This document shows positions 1-9,353 of a DNA stretch of 64,000 nt, piece by piece (the stretch's first letter is position 1; each line of letters opens with the position of its first letter). The stretch is taken from assembly GCF_000931935.2 (NCBI RefSeq), contig NZ_AZAC01000014.1, positions 372,001 to 436,000 on the forward strand. The letters are read 5' to 3'. The notes beneath the pieces are model-generated. The model was not told the DNA's origin and searched no databases. It saw only the letters and a program-made list of their open reading frames with translations. The stretch is from Dethiosulfatarculus sandiegensis. Its GTDB lineage: Bacteria > Desulfobacterota > Desulfarculia > Desulfarculales > Desulfarculaceae. A program made the translations under genes and the position numbers.

Positions 1-2
1 TC

Positions 3-53
3 GCAGATCCGGTTGCCCTGGAGAAACTCGGCCGCGGCCCTTTTTGGGCCTGA
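3..53 (+). CDS. possible C-terminal end of an upstream gene (partial)
   Basis: An open frame runs in from the left edge and ends at TGA 51-53, encoding a 16-residue tail ending in GRGPFWA. It is G+C-rich and is followed at once by an A+T-rich stretch, which fits the end of a gene. Too little is visible to name a product, and the frame could be chance. Confidence 0.25.
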   Translation, partial: ADPVALEKLGRGPFWA

Positions 54-207
54 CCTGTTTTTATATATAAAAAACAGAGCTTTTCTCCCAGCCTGCCCAA
101 AAAACTATTTAAAATGAGAGGGTGTCCCCTTTTACGGAGATCTTTATCCTTTTTTTACTTCTCCCTTTTGAAGTTTTTTTCAATTTAATTTGAAAAATAA
201 TTTCAAA

Positions 208-225
208 CTATGATCCAGATCATAG
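208..225. promoter_or_regulatory. operator-like perfect dyad upstream of the first TRAP operon
   Basis: CTATGATC and GATCATAG form an 8-bp perfect inverted repeat around a 2-base centre, about 125 bp before the dctP start and inside an A+T-rich leader. Size and symmetry suit a dimeric helix-turn-helix repressor, for example a GntR/FCD type that often accompanies such operons. No regulator gene is in view, so this assignment is inferred. Confidence 0.45.
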
Positions 226-350
226 AGCAGCTTATGGTTCTGGGAAAAAATGCTTGAAAAACAGGTGGCCTGACTTTGAACAAGCGGCAGGCTCTTTTTT
301 AAAAACACCATTTACTTGAAGACTCAAGGATCAGGGGAGGGCTAAAGGTA

Positions 351-1385
351 ATGAAAAAGCTCGTAGTGGTTTGTTTGACATTGGTGGCGGTTTTAGCCAT
401 GACGGCCGGTCCGGCCATATCCGGCGATGATCCCGTTAGGGTGAAGTTCGCCCATTTGGGCAAGGCCGACCCTTTTAAAGCCGCGGCCCATGCCGGTGTG
501 CTCGCCTTTGGCCATGTGTGGAACAAAAGCACGGCCGGTAAATACAAGATCGAGGTCTATCCCCGGGGCACCCTGGGCAAGGAAACAGACCTTTTGCAGG
601 CGGTGAAGGCCAATGCGGTTCAAATGATAGTCGCCTCCATGGTTTCCCTGCACCGCATATTCCCTCCCTCCCAGGTGATGATGGCGCCCTATATCTTTAA
701 AAACGACGCCATTGCCTGGGAAGTTTTCGACGGCCCCTACGGGCAAAAGTTGTTGGATGCCATGACCGAGAAAACCGGCCTCAAGGCCTTGGCTATCCAG
801 GATCTCGGCTTCCTGGCCATTACCAACAACAAACGTCCTCTGGTTACTTCCGAAGATTTCAAGGGAATTAAATTCAGAGCCATGGGTCCTCTACAGGCTG
901 CCATGTTCAAGTCCCTCGGCGGCAGCGCAGTGCCCATCCCCTGGCCCGAGGTCTACACCTCCCTGCAGACCGGCGTGGTCGGTGGCCAGACCAACGCCGC
1001 CTTTGTGGTCGATGCGTTTAAGCTTTACGAGGTTCAGAAGTATCTATCCCTGGCCAACTCCCAGATGGGTTATCAGATCTGGCTCTGTAATAAATCCTGG
1101 TATGACTCACTGCCTGAGCAGGACAAGGTTGCCTTCAGAGACGCAGTCAAGGCCGGGCGTCTGACCGCCCGCAACATGAGCCTTTTGCTCGAGTCCCAGG
1201 CTGCCCAAAGCCTGGCCAAGAAAGGCATGACCGTCACCTCCTTGAACGGCGAGCAGGTCTCCAAACTGCAAAAGCTGGCCGGGCCTGCCTGCCTTGAATG
1301 GCTCAAGACCCAAATGGACCCCAAATGGGTTGATGAGCTGGTTCAAGCCGTGGATGCGGCGGAGAAGAAGTTGGGTTACAAGTAA
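351..1385 (+). CDS. dctP: TRAP transporter solute-binding protein (DctP family)
   Basis: 344 aa, the usual length for DctP periplasmic binding proteins. The first 24 residues form a signal peptide (MKK start, hydrophobic core, TAGPAISG cleavage region). The body shows family features: YPRGTLGKETDLLQAV in the N-terminal lobe, then FKGIKFRAM with the arginine expected to bind the substrate carboxylate, then the hinge-side EVYTSLQTGVVGGQ. It delivers an organic acid to the DctQM permease encoded next. The ATG at 351 follows a GGGGAGGG ribosome-binding site and gives an intact signal peptide. The neighbouring enolase-superfamily enzyme suggests a carboxylic acid that is racemised or cycloisomerised after uptake. 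The ligand cannot be read from the sequence. Confidence 0.93.
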   Translation: MKKLVVVCLTLVAVLAMTAGPAISGDDPVRVKFAHLGKADPFKAAAHAGVLAFGHVWNKSTAGKYKIEVYPRGTLGKETDLLQAVKANAVQMIVASMVSLHRIFPPSQVMMAPYIFKNDAIAWEVFDGPYGQKLLDAMTEKTGLKALAIQDLGFLAITNNKRPLVTSEDFKGIKFRAMGPLQAAMFKSLGGSAVPIPWPEVYTSLQTGVVGGQTNAAFVVDAFKLYEVQKYLSLANSQMGYQIWLCNKSWYDSLPEQDKVAFRDAVKAGRLTARNMSLLLESQAAQSLAKKGMTVTSLNGEQVSKLQKLAGPACLEWLKTQMDPKWVDELVQAVDAAEKKLGYK

Positions 1386-1390
1386 TTGGC

Positions 1391-1424
1391 AAGAGGCTGG
1401 AATTTTGCTAAATTCCAGCCTCTT
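1391..1424 (+). other. intercistronic hairpin between dctP and dctQ
   Basis: A perfect 15-bp stem (AAGAGGCTGGAATTT paired with its complement) with a TGCT loop begins 5 nt after the dctP stop. No T tract follows, so a 3'-end-protecting or partly attenuating structure is likelier than a full terminator. That would give more binding protein than permease. A weaker hairpin (CCTTGG/CCAAGG, 1981-2001) lies between dctQ and dctM. Confidence 0.7.
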
Positions 1425-1446
1425 AACTCTTCAAAGGACTCTTTAA

Positions 1447-1971
1447 ATGCAGACAGACAACCCGTCCGGTATCACCGGTTTTGCTGAAAATTTGGGTCGT
1501 TTTATCGAAATGGCGGCAGGCGCCTGGTGTGTGATTTGTTTTGTGGCCATGACCCTGGTCGCGCTTATGGGGGTGTTTTTTCGTTATGTCATGCAAAACC
1601 CCTTTATGTGGACCGAGGAAGTGGCCAGGTATCTGCTGGTTTGGATGGGATTCACCGCCATTTCCATAGCCTTGCGCCAGGGGCGGCACATAAAGATTGA
1701 AATCGCGGAAAAGGTCGCCCCTAAACCGGTGGCTAAGTTTCTGAACTACCTGGTTGACGCTTTGATTGCGCTTTTTATGGGGGTGCTCTTTTATCAGGGT
1801 GTGCTCATGACCGCGAACAACATGCTTAGCGCCTCCACTCTTCCCCTTTCCATGGAGTGGATTGTGGTGGCTGTTCCGGTTGGCGCAGGGCTGACCCTGT
1901 TGCAGCTGTTTCTCGGTGTGGTCAAGAAAATCGCGGCTGATTTGACAAAGGAAGGCGCGAAGGCCGAGTAA
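1447..1971 (+). CDS. dctQ: TRAP transporter small permease (DctQ family)
   Basis: 174 aa with four predicted membrane helices, standard for DctQ. Characteristic features are FFRYVMQNPFMWTEEVARYLLVW around residues 40-60, the RQGRHIKIEIA loop, and a C-terminal helix ending in a charged tail. DctQ forms the inner-membrane complex with DctM and supports docking of the binding protein. It lies 61 nt behind dctP, separated by the hairpin, and 49 nt before dctM, so the three genes form one transport operon. The ATG at 1447 follows an AAAGGA site. Identification is by family pattern and context. Confidence 0.92.
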   Translation: MQTDNPSGITGFAENLGRFIEMAAGAWCVICFVAMTLVALMGVFFRYVMQNPFMWTEEVARYLLVWMGFTAISIALRQGRHIKIEIAEKVAPKPVAKFLNYLVDALIALFMGVLFYQGVLMTANNMLSASTLPLSMEWIVVAVPVGAGLTLLQLFLGVVKKIAADLTKEGAKAE

Positions 1972-2020
1972 ACCGTTTTACCTTGGCGATTTTCACCAAG
2001 GCATAGACTAAGGAAGGCAC

Positions 2021-3310
2021 ATGCCGGTTTTTATTCTGATTTCGTTTTTTATCCTGGCCCTGATCGGTTTGCCGGTGGGAATTGTGGTGGGGCTTACCAC
2101 TGTGCTCGGGTTTCTTTACCTGGGCAATGATATGTTTTTATCAATGCTTTCCCAGCGCATGTTTTCAGCCATGGACAGCTTTACCTTTCTGGCCTTGCCC
2201 TTTTTCCTGCTGGCCGGGGAGATAATGAACAAGGTGGGGCTCACCACCAGACTGGTGGATTTTTCAAATCTGTTTTTTGGCCGCCTGAAAGGCGGGCTGG
2301 CTCAGGTGAATATAGTCACCAGCATTATTTTTGGCGGCATATCCGGCGCGGCAGTGGCCGACACCGCGGCTTTGGGCAGCATCTTTATCCCGGCCATGAC
2401 CAAGCAGGGCTATGACAAGCCCTTCAGCACGGCCGTGACGGTGGCCAGTTCCATTATCGCTCCCATTATTCCGCCCTCTATCATCATGGTGCTCTACGGG
2501 GCCATTATGGAGGTCTCCATAGCCGGTTTGTTTGCGGCAGGCATTGTTCCGGGACTGATGATCGGCGTAGCTTTGATGATTCTCACCCGCTATATGGCCG
2601 TAAAGCGGAATTACCCCACCAACCCGGAGAAGATGACCGTAAAAAATATCACCCGGCGAACCAAGGGCGCCATCTGGGCCCTGCTTATGCCCATAGTGAT
2701 TCTGGGCGGTATTTTGGGCGGGCTGGTAACTCCCACCGAGGCGGCGGCCGTGGCTGTGGGGCTGGCCTTGTTCGTGGGGCTGGTGGTCTACAGAAACATC
2801 AGTTTCAAAGAACTTTACAATGTCTTTTTGAGAAGCGCCGTCACCATCGGGGTGATCACCCTGCTGCTCTCCTGCGCCAGTGTTTTGGCCTGGTTCCTGG
2901 CTATTGAGCAGATACCGGAGTTGGTGGCCAAGGGCTTCATGGCTTTAAGCGATAACAGATACGTAATTTTACTTTTGATCAACCTGTTTCTCATCCTGGT
3001 GGGCATGTTCATGGATATCGGGCCGTCGCTTTTGATTCTGGGCCCCATTCTGGCTCCGTTAGCCATCAACCTGGGCGTGCATCCCCTGCATTTCGGGATC
3101 ATGATGTGTGTGAATTTGAATATTGCCCTGATGACCCCACCCATGGGTGGTTGCCTTTTCATGGGAATGGTTGTCTCGGACCTGAAACTGGGGACCCTGG
3201 TCAAGGCTCTTTGGCCCTTTATTCTGGTTGAGTTCGCGGTTTTGGCCCTGGTGGTTTATGTGCCTGCCATCACCATGACCGTGCCGAGATGGCTGGGGTT
3301 TGTGCATTAA
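2021..3310 (+). CDS. dctM: TRAP transporter large permease (DctM family)
   Basis: 429 aa with about 12 hydrophobic segments. DctM is the ion-coupled transport subunit. Family hallmarks are visible: LALPFFLLAGEIMNKVGLT, the glycine-rich FGGISGAAVADTAALGS segment, IIAPIIPPSIIMVLYG, TPTEAAAVAVG, and the late LMTPPMGGCLF re-entrant motif. The start follows AAGGAAGGCAC. The protein is full length, with no frameshift. It precedes the enolase-superfamily gene by 89 nt, and the two are probably co-transcribed because the first clear terminator lies beyond that gene. Confidence 0.94.
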   Translation: MPVFILISFFILALIGLPVGIVVGLTTVLGFLYLGNDMFLSMLSQRMFSAMDSFTFLALPFFLLAGEIMNKVGLTTRLVDFSNLFFGRLKGGLAQVNIVTSIIFGGISGAAVADTAALGSIFIPAMTKQGYDKPFSTAVTVASSIIAPIIPPSIIMVLYGAIMEVSIAGLFAAGIVPGLMIGVALMILTRYMAVKRNYPTNPEKMTVKNITRRTKGAIWALLMPIVILGGILGGLVTPTEAAAVAVGLALFVGLVVYRNISFKELYNVFLRSAVTIGVITLLLSCASVLAWFLAIEQIPELVAKGFMALSDNRYVILLLINLFLILVGMFMDIGPSLLILGPILAPLAINLGVHPLHFGIMMCVNLNIALMTPPMGGCLFMGMVVSDLKLGTLVKALWPFILVEFAVLALVVYVPAITMTVPRWLGFVH

Positions 3311-3399
3311 CTGCCCGCTGTTAATCAATTTGCCTGCTTTTTGAATAAAAACAGAAAGATGGCTCTTTTGTTCAAAGAGCCTTACAGGACGGATGCGTC

Positions 3400-4506
3400 A
3401 TGAAAATAACAAAAGCCGAGGCGATAGCTGTCTCCATTCCCTTGCTTAAACCCTTTACCATTGCAGTGGGGGTGCTGAAAGCCAGCACCCAGGTGCTGGT
3501 TAAGCTTACGGATGATCAGGGGCGAATCGGTTGGGGAGAGGGCAGCACTTTTTTGGAGGTCTACGGTTATGACCAGGCCTCTTTGTATCGCGCTTTAAGC
3601 GATTATCTGTTGCCGGGTATTATCGGATTGGACCCCAGGCAGGCCGAAAATATCCATTTTGTTATGGATAAAATCATGCCCCACAACCTTATGGCCAAGG
3701 CGGCGGTGGACCTGGCCTGCCTGGATTTATGCGGTCAGGCCTCTGGCCAGCCCTTGCATGTGTTGATCGGCGGCAAACGCATGGATCGGGTCCCCATGAC
3801 CGGGGCCGTGGATATGGTGGACCCTGACCAGGCCGGGGATTTTGCCCGGGAGCTTTTGGAACAGGGCTTTAAGCATATAAAGGTGAAGATCGGCCAGGAT
3901 GCTCGCCAGGACGTGGCCAGGGTGAGAAACGTGCATGCCGTGCTTGGCGAAGGAGTTGAACTAAGGGTGGACGGCAATGCCGGTTACAGCCGCTCCCAGG
4001 CCAGGGATGTGTTTTCCCGCCTGGATGACCTTGGCATGGAGTGGATTGAGCAACCCCTGCCTGCCTGGGATCTTAAGGGACATGCCGAGCTGGCCCGGAA
4101 CCTGAAAACCCCCATTGCCCTGGATGAAAGCGTCTACACCCCTCAGGAGGCGAGAAGCTGCCTGGAGCAGGGGGCGGGTAGTGTGGTGAATGTCAAGGTT
4201 GTCAAATGCGGCGGCATACGCCGTTCCCAAAAGATCGTTTCCTTGTGCCATGCCTCGGGCGCTCCCTGCTTTTTAGGCGGCAACCTGGATTTTTCCCTTT
4301 CCATGGCTGGCGCCGCCCATTTTTACAGCTCTACGCCAGGGGTGGTCTCAGGTGCGGAGATGTTGGGTTCGGTGATGGTTTATGAAGATGACGTGGTCAC
4401 AGAACCGCTTTTGGTAAAAAACGGTTTTCTGGAAGTGCCGGATAAACCCGGTCTGGGCGTTACCATAGACGAGAAAAAACTGGCCAAATATCGTATTGAT
4501 CAATAA
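3400..4506 (+). CDS. enolase-superfamily enzyme, muconate-lactonizing/epimerase subgroup
   Basis: 368 aa, full length for the superfamily: an N-terminal capping domain, then a (beta/alpha)7-beta barrel. Catalytic elements are readable: the paired lysines K161 and K163 in IKVKIG, metal ligands D191 (LRVDGNAGY), E217 (WIEQPL) and D242 (ALDES), and K266 in VNVKVVKCGG on the opposite face. A KxK plus a distal Lys is the signature of the MLE subgroup (muconate lactonizing enzymes, dipeptide epimerases, N-acylamino acid racemases, OSBS) and not of the His-Asp mandelate racemase subgroup. It takes a proton alpha to a carboxylate. Its place behind a TRAP operon suggests it works on the imported acid. 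The exact substrate is unknown. Confidence 0.88.
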   Translation: MKITKAEAIAVSIPLLKPFTIAVGVLKASTQVLVKLTDDQGRIGWGEGSTFLEVYGYDQASLYRALSDYLLPGIIGLDPRQAENIHFVMDKIMPHNLMAKAAVDLACLDLCGQASGQPLHVLIGGKRMDRVPMTGAVDMVDPDQAGDFARELLEQGFKHIKVKIGQDARQDVARVRNVHAVLGEGVELRVDGNAGYSRSQARDVFSRLDDLGMEWIEQPLPAWDLKGHAELARNLKTPIALDESVYTPQEARSCLEQGAGSVVNVKVVKCGGIRRSQKIVSLCHASGAPCFLGGNLDFSLSMAGAAHFYSSTPGVVSGAEMLGSVMVYEDDVVTEPLLVKNGFLEVPDKPGLGVTIDEKKLAKYRIDQ

Positions 4507-4531
4507 ACGACTTGGGTTAAGGCCCTTTTTA

Positions 4532-4566
4532 GCCGCGCCTTTGTTTAAAGGCGCGGCGTTTTTTTA
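4532..4566 (+). terminator. intrinsic terminator of the TRAP/enolase operon
   Basis: A perfect 11-bp G+C-rich stem (GCCGCGCCTTT, loop GTTT, complement at 4547-4557) is followed by a run of T. The convergent small gene on the minus strand ends inside the stem, so the structure may serve both directions. Confidence 0.85.
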
Positions 4567-4835
4567 TTGTTGGTCTCACCGGGGGGGCTTTTGCGCCGGT
4601 TTTGAGCCATGCCTGTGAGAAGCAGGATAAAGCCGACCCCAAAGGTAAGCAGGAGCACCCAGAGAAAACGCGCCAGCCAGATTACGTATTCTTCCCGGCT
4701 GAGGGAAGACGGGTAAAAAGGCAGGGGGATAAGCACCGCCAATACGGAACCGGCCACAAAGGATTTGGCAACAAGACCCGGCAGTTTTTTGGTAAGAGGG
4801 GCTGTTTTGCCTGGGTTTTGTCTGGTCATGACCAT
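4545..4835 (-). CDS. small two-helix membrane protein, unknown function
   Basis: 96 aa. Two hydrophobic segments (KSFVAGSVLAVLIPLPFYP and ARFLWVLLLTFGVGFILLL) are joined by a short loop with SREEYVIW, and both ends are rich in Lys and Arg. It is convergent to the enolase-type gene, and its stop codon lies within the terminator stem. I do not recognise the family. The membrane pattern and absence of a better frame make it a plausible gene, but there is no direct evidence of function. Confidence 0.5.
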   Translation of the reverse strand: MVMTRQNPGKTAPLTKKLPGLVAKSFVAGSVLAVLIPLPFYPSSLSREEYVIWLARFLWVLLLTFGVGFILLLTGMAQNRRKSPPGETNNKKTPRL

Positions 4836-4997
4836 GGACCCCTCATCAAAAGCCGATAAAGCACCATTTTTCCCGGTAAAGGGAAGTGGCCTTCTTTAAC
4901 TTAGTTTTTTTCTGCCTGTAAGGTCAATTAATCTTTCATGACATGGCCGGATTTTAGCATTCGACTATTGAATCCGGTTGCGGCATTATGATGGCTG

Positions 4998-6365
4998 TTG
5001 TTTGCTGCGCCCTTACATCGAATACACCTGACAGGGATAAATGAAAGTTTGATTGAGTTTTTTAAGCAGCATAAATGGCTGTGGGCGATTTTAATGGCTT
5101 ATGCGGCCCTGGCCGCTATCTTCTGCGAGGCCACGCCTGCCCTGGAGGCCTCGGACGAGGCCAGGCATTTTGGATATGTAATAGAGCTGGTCAGGCAGGG
5201 CGAGCTTCCCCGGGCGCGCATAGACGCACCTGGCCTGGCCCGCCAGGAGGCAACCCAACCCCCTCTTTATTATGCCCTGGCCGCCTTGTTCACCCGGGGC
5301 GTTTCCCTGGCCGGGGCCGAAAAGATGTATCGCTGGCGACCGGACAACCCGGTGGGACGGGCCGATCTTCCCGGCCATAAACATATGTGGCTTTCTTCAG
5401 AGAATAAGGCCGAGCCCAGTGCCGCTATAAAGGCTTTATATAGAATACGCTGGTTTTCCATTTTTCTAGGTGGGATCGCAGTTTTCGCCACCTGGTTTTT
5501 GTGCCTTGAATTCAAACCCTGGTTTATCCATACACCTGTCTTGGCATCAGGCCTGGTGGCCTTTAACCCCATGTTTTTGTTTATCACCAGTTCGGTGAAC
5601 AATGACGCCCTTATCATGCCGCTTTCCTGCCTTGCGCTTCTGGCCCTGGTCAAATCGCTCAAGCGTCCGGCCTGGCTTTGGGGCGCGGGAATAATAACGG
5701 CTTTGGCCGTTATGACCAAGTTATCCGCCCTGACGCTTTTTTTGCCCGGCATGATAGTTGTTTGGCATAAAAAAGCCGACCTGTTTTCGGTTGTCCGCCG
5801 GGGGCTTGGCCTGCTGGTTCCGGCGGCTCTTATCTGCGGCTGGTGGTTTGTGCGCAACTGGCTTTTATATGGCGAGGTGCTGGCCAATGAAATCCACCGG
5901 AAAATCGCAGGAAACGCACGCTCCGCCCTTGAGCCTTTGGCCTTGCTTAAGGAATGGGATGGTTTTGTCAAATCCTTTTGGGGTGTGTTTGGCGGGTTTA
6001 ATATCGTTTTTCCCGACTGGGTCTATTATGTGTTTTTCGGGTTAAGCGCTTTTTCCCTGGCTGCCGTGTTCATACTCCGGGCCAGGCGGGATGCAGACAG
6101 AATTTATTACTGGATTTTAACCAGCCAGGTGGGGGCCAACCTGGGGGCGGTGGCTGTCTGGACCTCTGTTTTATGGGGCTCCCAGGGCAGGCTGGTCTTC
6201 CCCAGCCTTGGGGCCATAGCCTGTTTATTTGCCTGGGAGCAGGATCACTGGTCCGGGCCAAAGGGGCCGGCTTTTTCTGGTGCGGTCCTTTTATTTTTGC
6301 TTGGAGTTTCACTTTGGGCCGGACTTTCGATTATTCCCGGATCGTATCCTTGGGTTGTTTTATAG
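4998..6365 (+). CDS. polytopic membrane protein, GT-C / DUF2142-like glycosyltransferase
   Basis: 455 aa with about 10 membrane helices. After helix 1 comes an extracytoplasmic loop with EASDEARHFGYV, ending in QEATQPPLYYALAAL. Acidic residues after the first helix and a PPLYY motif are typical of polyprenyl-phosphate-dependent GT-C glycosyltransferases. NPMFLFITSSVNNDALIMPL resembles DUF2142/ArnT-like proteins. It would transfer a lipid-linked sugar at the outer face of the inner membrane. The start is uncertain: TTG 4998 has no clear ribosome-binding site, and an in-frame TTG at 5049 is an alternative. It stands alone, with no polysaccharide genes nearby, so its acceptor is unknown. Confidence 0.7.
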   Translation: MFAAPLHRIHLTGINESLIEFFKQHKWLWAILMAYAALAAIFCEATPALEASDEARHFGYVIELVRQGELPRARIDAPGLARQEATQPPLYYALAALFTRGVSLAGAEKMYRWRPDNPVGRADLPGHKHMWLSSENKAEPSAAIKALYRIRWFSIFLGGIAVFATWFLCLEFKPWFIHTPVLASGLVAFNPMFLFITSSVNNDALIMPLSCLALLALVKSLKRPAWLWGAGIITALAVMTKLSALTLFLPGMIVVWHKKADLFSVVRRGLGLLVPAALICGWWFVRNWLLYGEVLANEIHRKIAGNARSALEPLALLKEWDGFVKSFWGVFGGFNIVFPDWVYYVFFGLSAFSLAAVFILRARRDADRIYYWILTSQVGANLGAVAVWTSVLWGSQGRLVFPSLGAIACLFAWEQDHWSGPKGPAFSGAVLLFLLGVSLWAGLSIIPGSYPWVVL

Positions 6366-6533
6366 CTTTTCCTATAAGTGAAAAAGCCTGATCAGTAAAC
6401 CCGCACCTCCCCAAAATATTTTCGGTTAAATATCAGATAAATTATGCGAGTTTTAAACAGTGGCTTGAGGAATGGAAGCCTGGTTGTATTCTTTTTTGGA
6501 AAATCGGTGAATAAACATATTTGGGAGGGAAAT

Positions 6534-7013
6534 ATGAGCGCTGAAACGGTTGAAAAAAAAGAGGCCAAACACCAGGTGATATTGGCCTTGCGCCGCCTGG
6601 CAATTTATCACGCCACCATGGTGGATGTATTGAAAAAAGAGTTGGGCCCGGAAAAAGGCGAGGCCCTGGCTGAAAAGGTTGCCGACGCCTATGGCAAAAG
6701 TATAGGCCTGTCCGCCAGGCAGGACACCTTGGACCAGGGGCTGGACCTGACGCCTGAGAACTATTCCGAAGACCTGCCCATGCTTGGTTTTGAGGCGGAG
6801 TCGGTGAGCGCTGAGCCGCCGGTTGCAAGGGTCTACAACTGTCCCCTGGCCGAAACCTGGAAGGAGATGGGAAAGGAAAAAGAAGGCATGATCTATTGCC
6901 GGGTGGATCAGGCCAAATATGAGGCCTACAGCAAGGACCTTTCCTGTGTTCATGTTACCCATTGCCTGCGGGATAATACCGACCACTGTGATATCAAGGT
7001 GATCCCCAGATAA
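6534..7013 (+). CDS. L-2-amino-thiazoline-4-carboxylic acid hydrolase-family protein
   Basis: 159 aa from the ATG at 6534, which has a good GGGAGGGA ribosome-binding site; an upstream in-frame extension lacks one. An alpha-helical N-terminal half (RRLAIYHATMVDVLKKELG) is followed by a beta-rich half with RVYNCPLAETWKEMG and a cysteine-rich end (YCRVDQAKYEAY, LSCVHVTHCL, DHCDIKV). This matches the ATC-hydrolase-like family (PF14196-type), widespread in anaerobes and mostly of unknown role; the founding member opens a thiazoline ring to give cysteine. Several Cys/His residues could bind metal. It is monocistronic, the last gene before the CRISPR array. Confidence 0.7.
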   Translation: MSAETVEKKEAKHQVILALRRLAIYHATMVDVLKKELGPEKGEALAEKVADAYGKSIGLSARQDTLDQGLDLTPENYSEDLPMLGFEAESVSAEPPVARVYNCPLAETWKEMGKEKEGMIYCRVDQAKYEAYSKDLSCVHVTHCLRDNTDHCDIKVIPR

Positions 7014-7135
7014 AAAGAGCTTATCCGCCTGGAAGATGGGGACGGGAGGCCTGTTTTCTGGGAATCGGATAATTTTATGGTGTTTGTGTGGATCACGATT
7101 TAAAGGGAGACATGTTTTGTCTCCCTTTTTTGTGA

Positions 7136-9353
7136 GGTTAGATCCCCGCGCCCGCATGGGGCGCGACAAAGGGACAAGGTCATGAGCGAGACAAAAACAC
7201 AGTTTCAATCCACGCGCCCGCATGGGGCGCGACCCAAGGCCAAGGTCGCACTTGAGGAGGGAGGGATTGTTTCAATCCACGCGCCCGCATGGGGCGCGAC
7301 ACCAAACACCCGTCATGCTTGCCGAGCACTCAAGTTTCAATCCACGCGCCCGCATGGGGCGCGACCGATTCGATTAAAATTGCATCCCCCCCCAGCTTGT
7401 TTCAATCCACGCGCCCGCATGGGGCGCGACATGGCCATTCCCTTTATTCTCTTGAGAGCAATCGTTTCAATCCACGCGCCCGCATGGGGCGCGACGACCA
7501 CGTCCACCCCCTCCTCTTCGGCCATATCCAGTTTCAATCCACGCGCCCGCATGGGGCGCGACATCCACGGACCCGCCTAAGCCCGACAGTAACGAGTTTC
7601 AATCCACGCGCCCGCGTGGGGCGCGACCGCCAATATGATCGGTTCGGCGAGATCTCGGGCGGTTTCAATCCACGCGCCCGCGTGGGGCGCGACGGAGCAG
7701 ACATTTAAACGCGCCGTGGAATTTGTTTTGGTTTCAATCCACGCGCCCGCGTGGGGCGCGACGTTTTAGACGGCCCGTCAGAACCGCCCAATCCAAGTTT
7801 CAATCCACGCGCCCGCGTGGGGCGCGACTGTTAAACCCCTGGCCAGCTGTGGCTAGGCTCTGGGAGTTTCAATCCACGCGCCCGCGTGGGGCGCGACCCC
7901 TTGGGCTGATGCGGGATATGAGGCGGTCTATGTTTCAATCCACGCGCCCGCGTGGGGCGCGACGACAAAAAGCCCATAAAGGCTATTGATATGCTCTTGT
8001 TTCAATCCACGCGCCCGCGTGGGGCGCGACGAGGTCAAGCCCTCCGCCTCCGGAGCACAGGCTAAGTTTCAATCCACGCGCCCGCGTGGGGCGCGACCGG
8101 CGGGGTCGTACGACTGGAACCACGCAGTTTTGTTTCAATCCACGCGCCCGCGTGGGGCGCGACGTCAACCCTGGGGCTATCCGGCTTGGAGGCAAAAGTT
8201 TCAATCCACGCGCCCGCGTGGGGCGCGACAGGCCCCGTCGCCCAAAGCCTGGGGCAGAGCCTGGTTTCAATCCACGCGCCCGCGTGGGGCGCGACTTGCG
8301 TTCTACCTGGGCCTTTTTGGATCGGTCGGAGTTTCAATCCACGCGCCCGCGTGGGGCGCGACGCATGCTCAACCCTCCAAAGACTTGTTAAAATTAGTTT
8401 CAATCCACGCGCCCGCGTGGGGCGCGACGCCAATAAACCAAGGCCAGAGCATCACCGTTTTGGTTTCAATCCACGCGCCCGCGTGGGGCGCGACTCGTTG
8501 CCCTGTTGGCCCCTGCGATCACGCCTGAGTTTCAATCCACGCGCCCGCGTGGGGCGCGACGCCGATCGACCTCGGCCTGGGCATCCTCCACCCTGTTTCA
8601 ATCCACGCGCCCGCGTGGGGCGCGACTTGGAGTGATCACGGGGAGCCGCCGCCGCAGTGGGTTTCAATCCACGCGCCCGCGTGGGGCGCGACTTTTTGCT
8701 GGATTAATCAGGCAAAGGGGTCGTGGTTTCAATCCACGCGCCCGCGTGGGGCGCGACCGCCGGATGCTCCCGCCGACGCCAGGCGTGATACAGTTTCAAT
8801 CCACGCGCCCGCGTGGGGCGCGACCGGATCAAACGGCGGGCACACTCCGGAGTCGGCCAGTTTCAATCCACGCGCCCGCGTGGGGCGCGACCGCTATCAT
8901 CGGGAAAAACTCAACCCATCCCAAGAAGTTTCAATCCACGCGCCCGCGTGGGGCGCGACTGGCCGCCGTGGAAGTCAAGGGTAAGGCAGTCCACGTTTCA
9001 ATCCACGCGCCCGCGTGGGGCGCGACAGGAGCCCCTCATGCCCGATACCTTTGATCTTGTGTTTCAATCCACGCGCCCGCGTGGGGCGCGACATCCAGGA
9101 ACAACTAAAATCCGCGCACAAGATGTTTCAATCCACGCGCCCGCGTGGGGCGCGACCGCATCATAGAGACCACGGTGCAGCGCATGCGGTTTCAATCCAC
9201 GCGCCCGCGTGGGGCGCGACCAGCGATTATGCGCAACAAGGGGGGGTCTATATCGTTTCAATCCACGCGCCCGCGTGGGGCGCGACCAGGGACGTAACCG
9301 GCTGGGGTGAGATTAAGTGGGGTTTCAATCCACGCGCCCGCGTGGGGCGCGAC
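7136..9353 (-). CRISPR. type I-C-like CRISPR array, 33 full repeats plus one degenerate, 33 spacers
   Basis: The 32-bp repeat starts GTTTCAATCC and ends GGGGCGCGAC on the plus strand. Full repeats start at 7202, 7269, 7334, 7399, 7464, 7531 and 7596, and continue to 9322-9353; spacers are 32-37 bp. The core forms a GCGCCC/GGGCGC stem with a 5-base loop. Read on the minus strand the repeat starts GTCGCGCC and ends GTGGATTGAAAC, the sense known for type I-C arrays cut by Cas5d, so transcription should run right to left. This fits the degenerate terminal repeat at 7136-7167, whose plus-strand 5' third has decayed. The leftmost seven repeats carry A in the loop (GCATG); the other 27 carry G (GCGTG). 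No cas gene occurs in this window. Confidence 0.97.
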
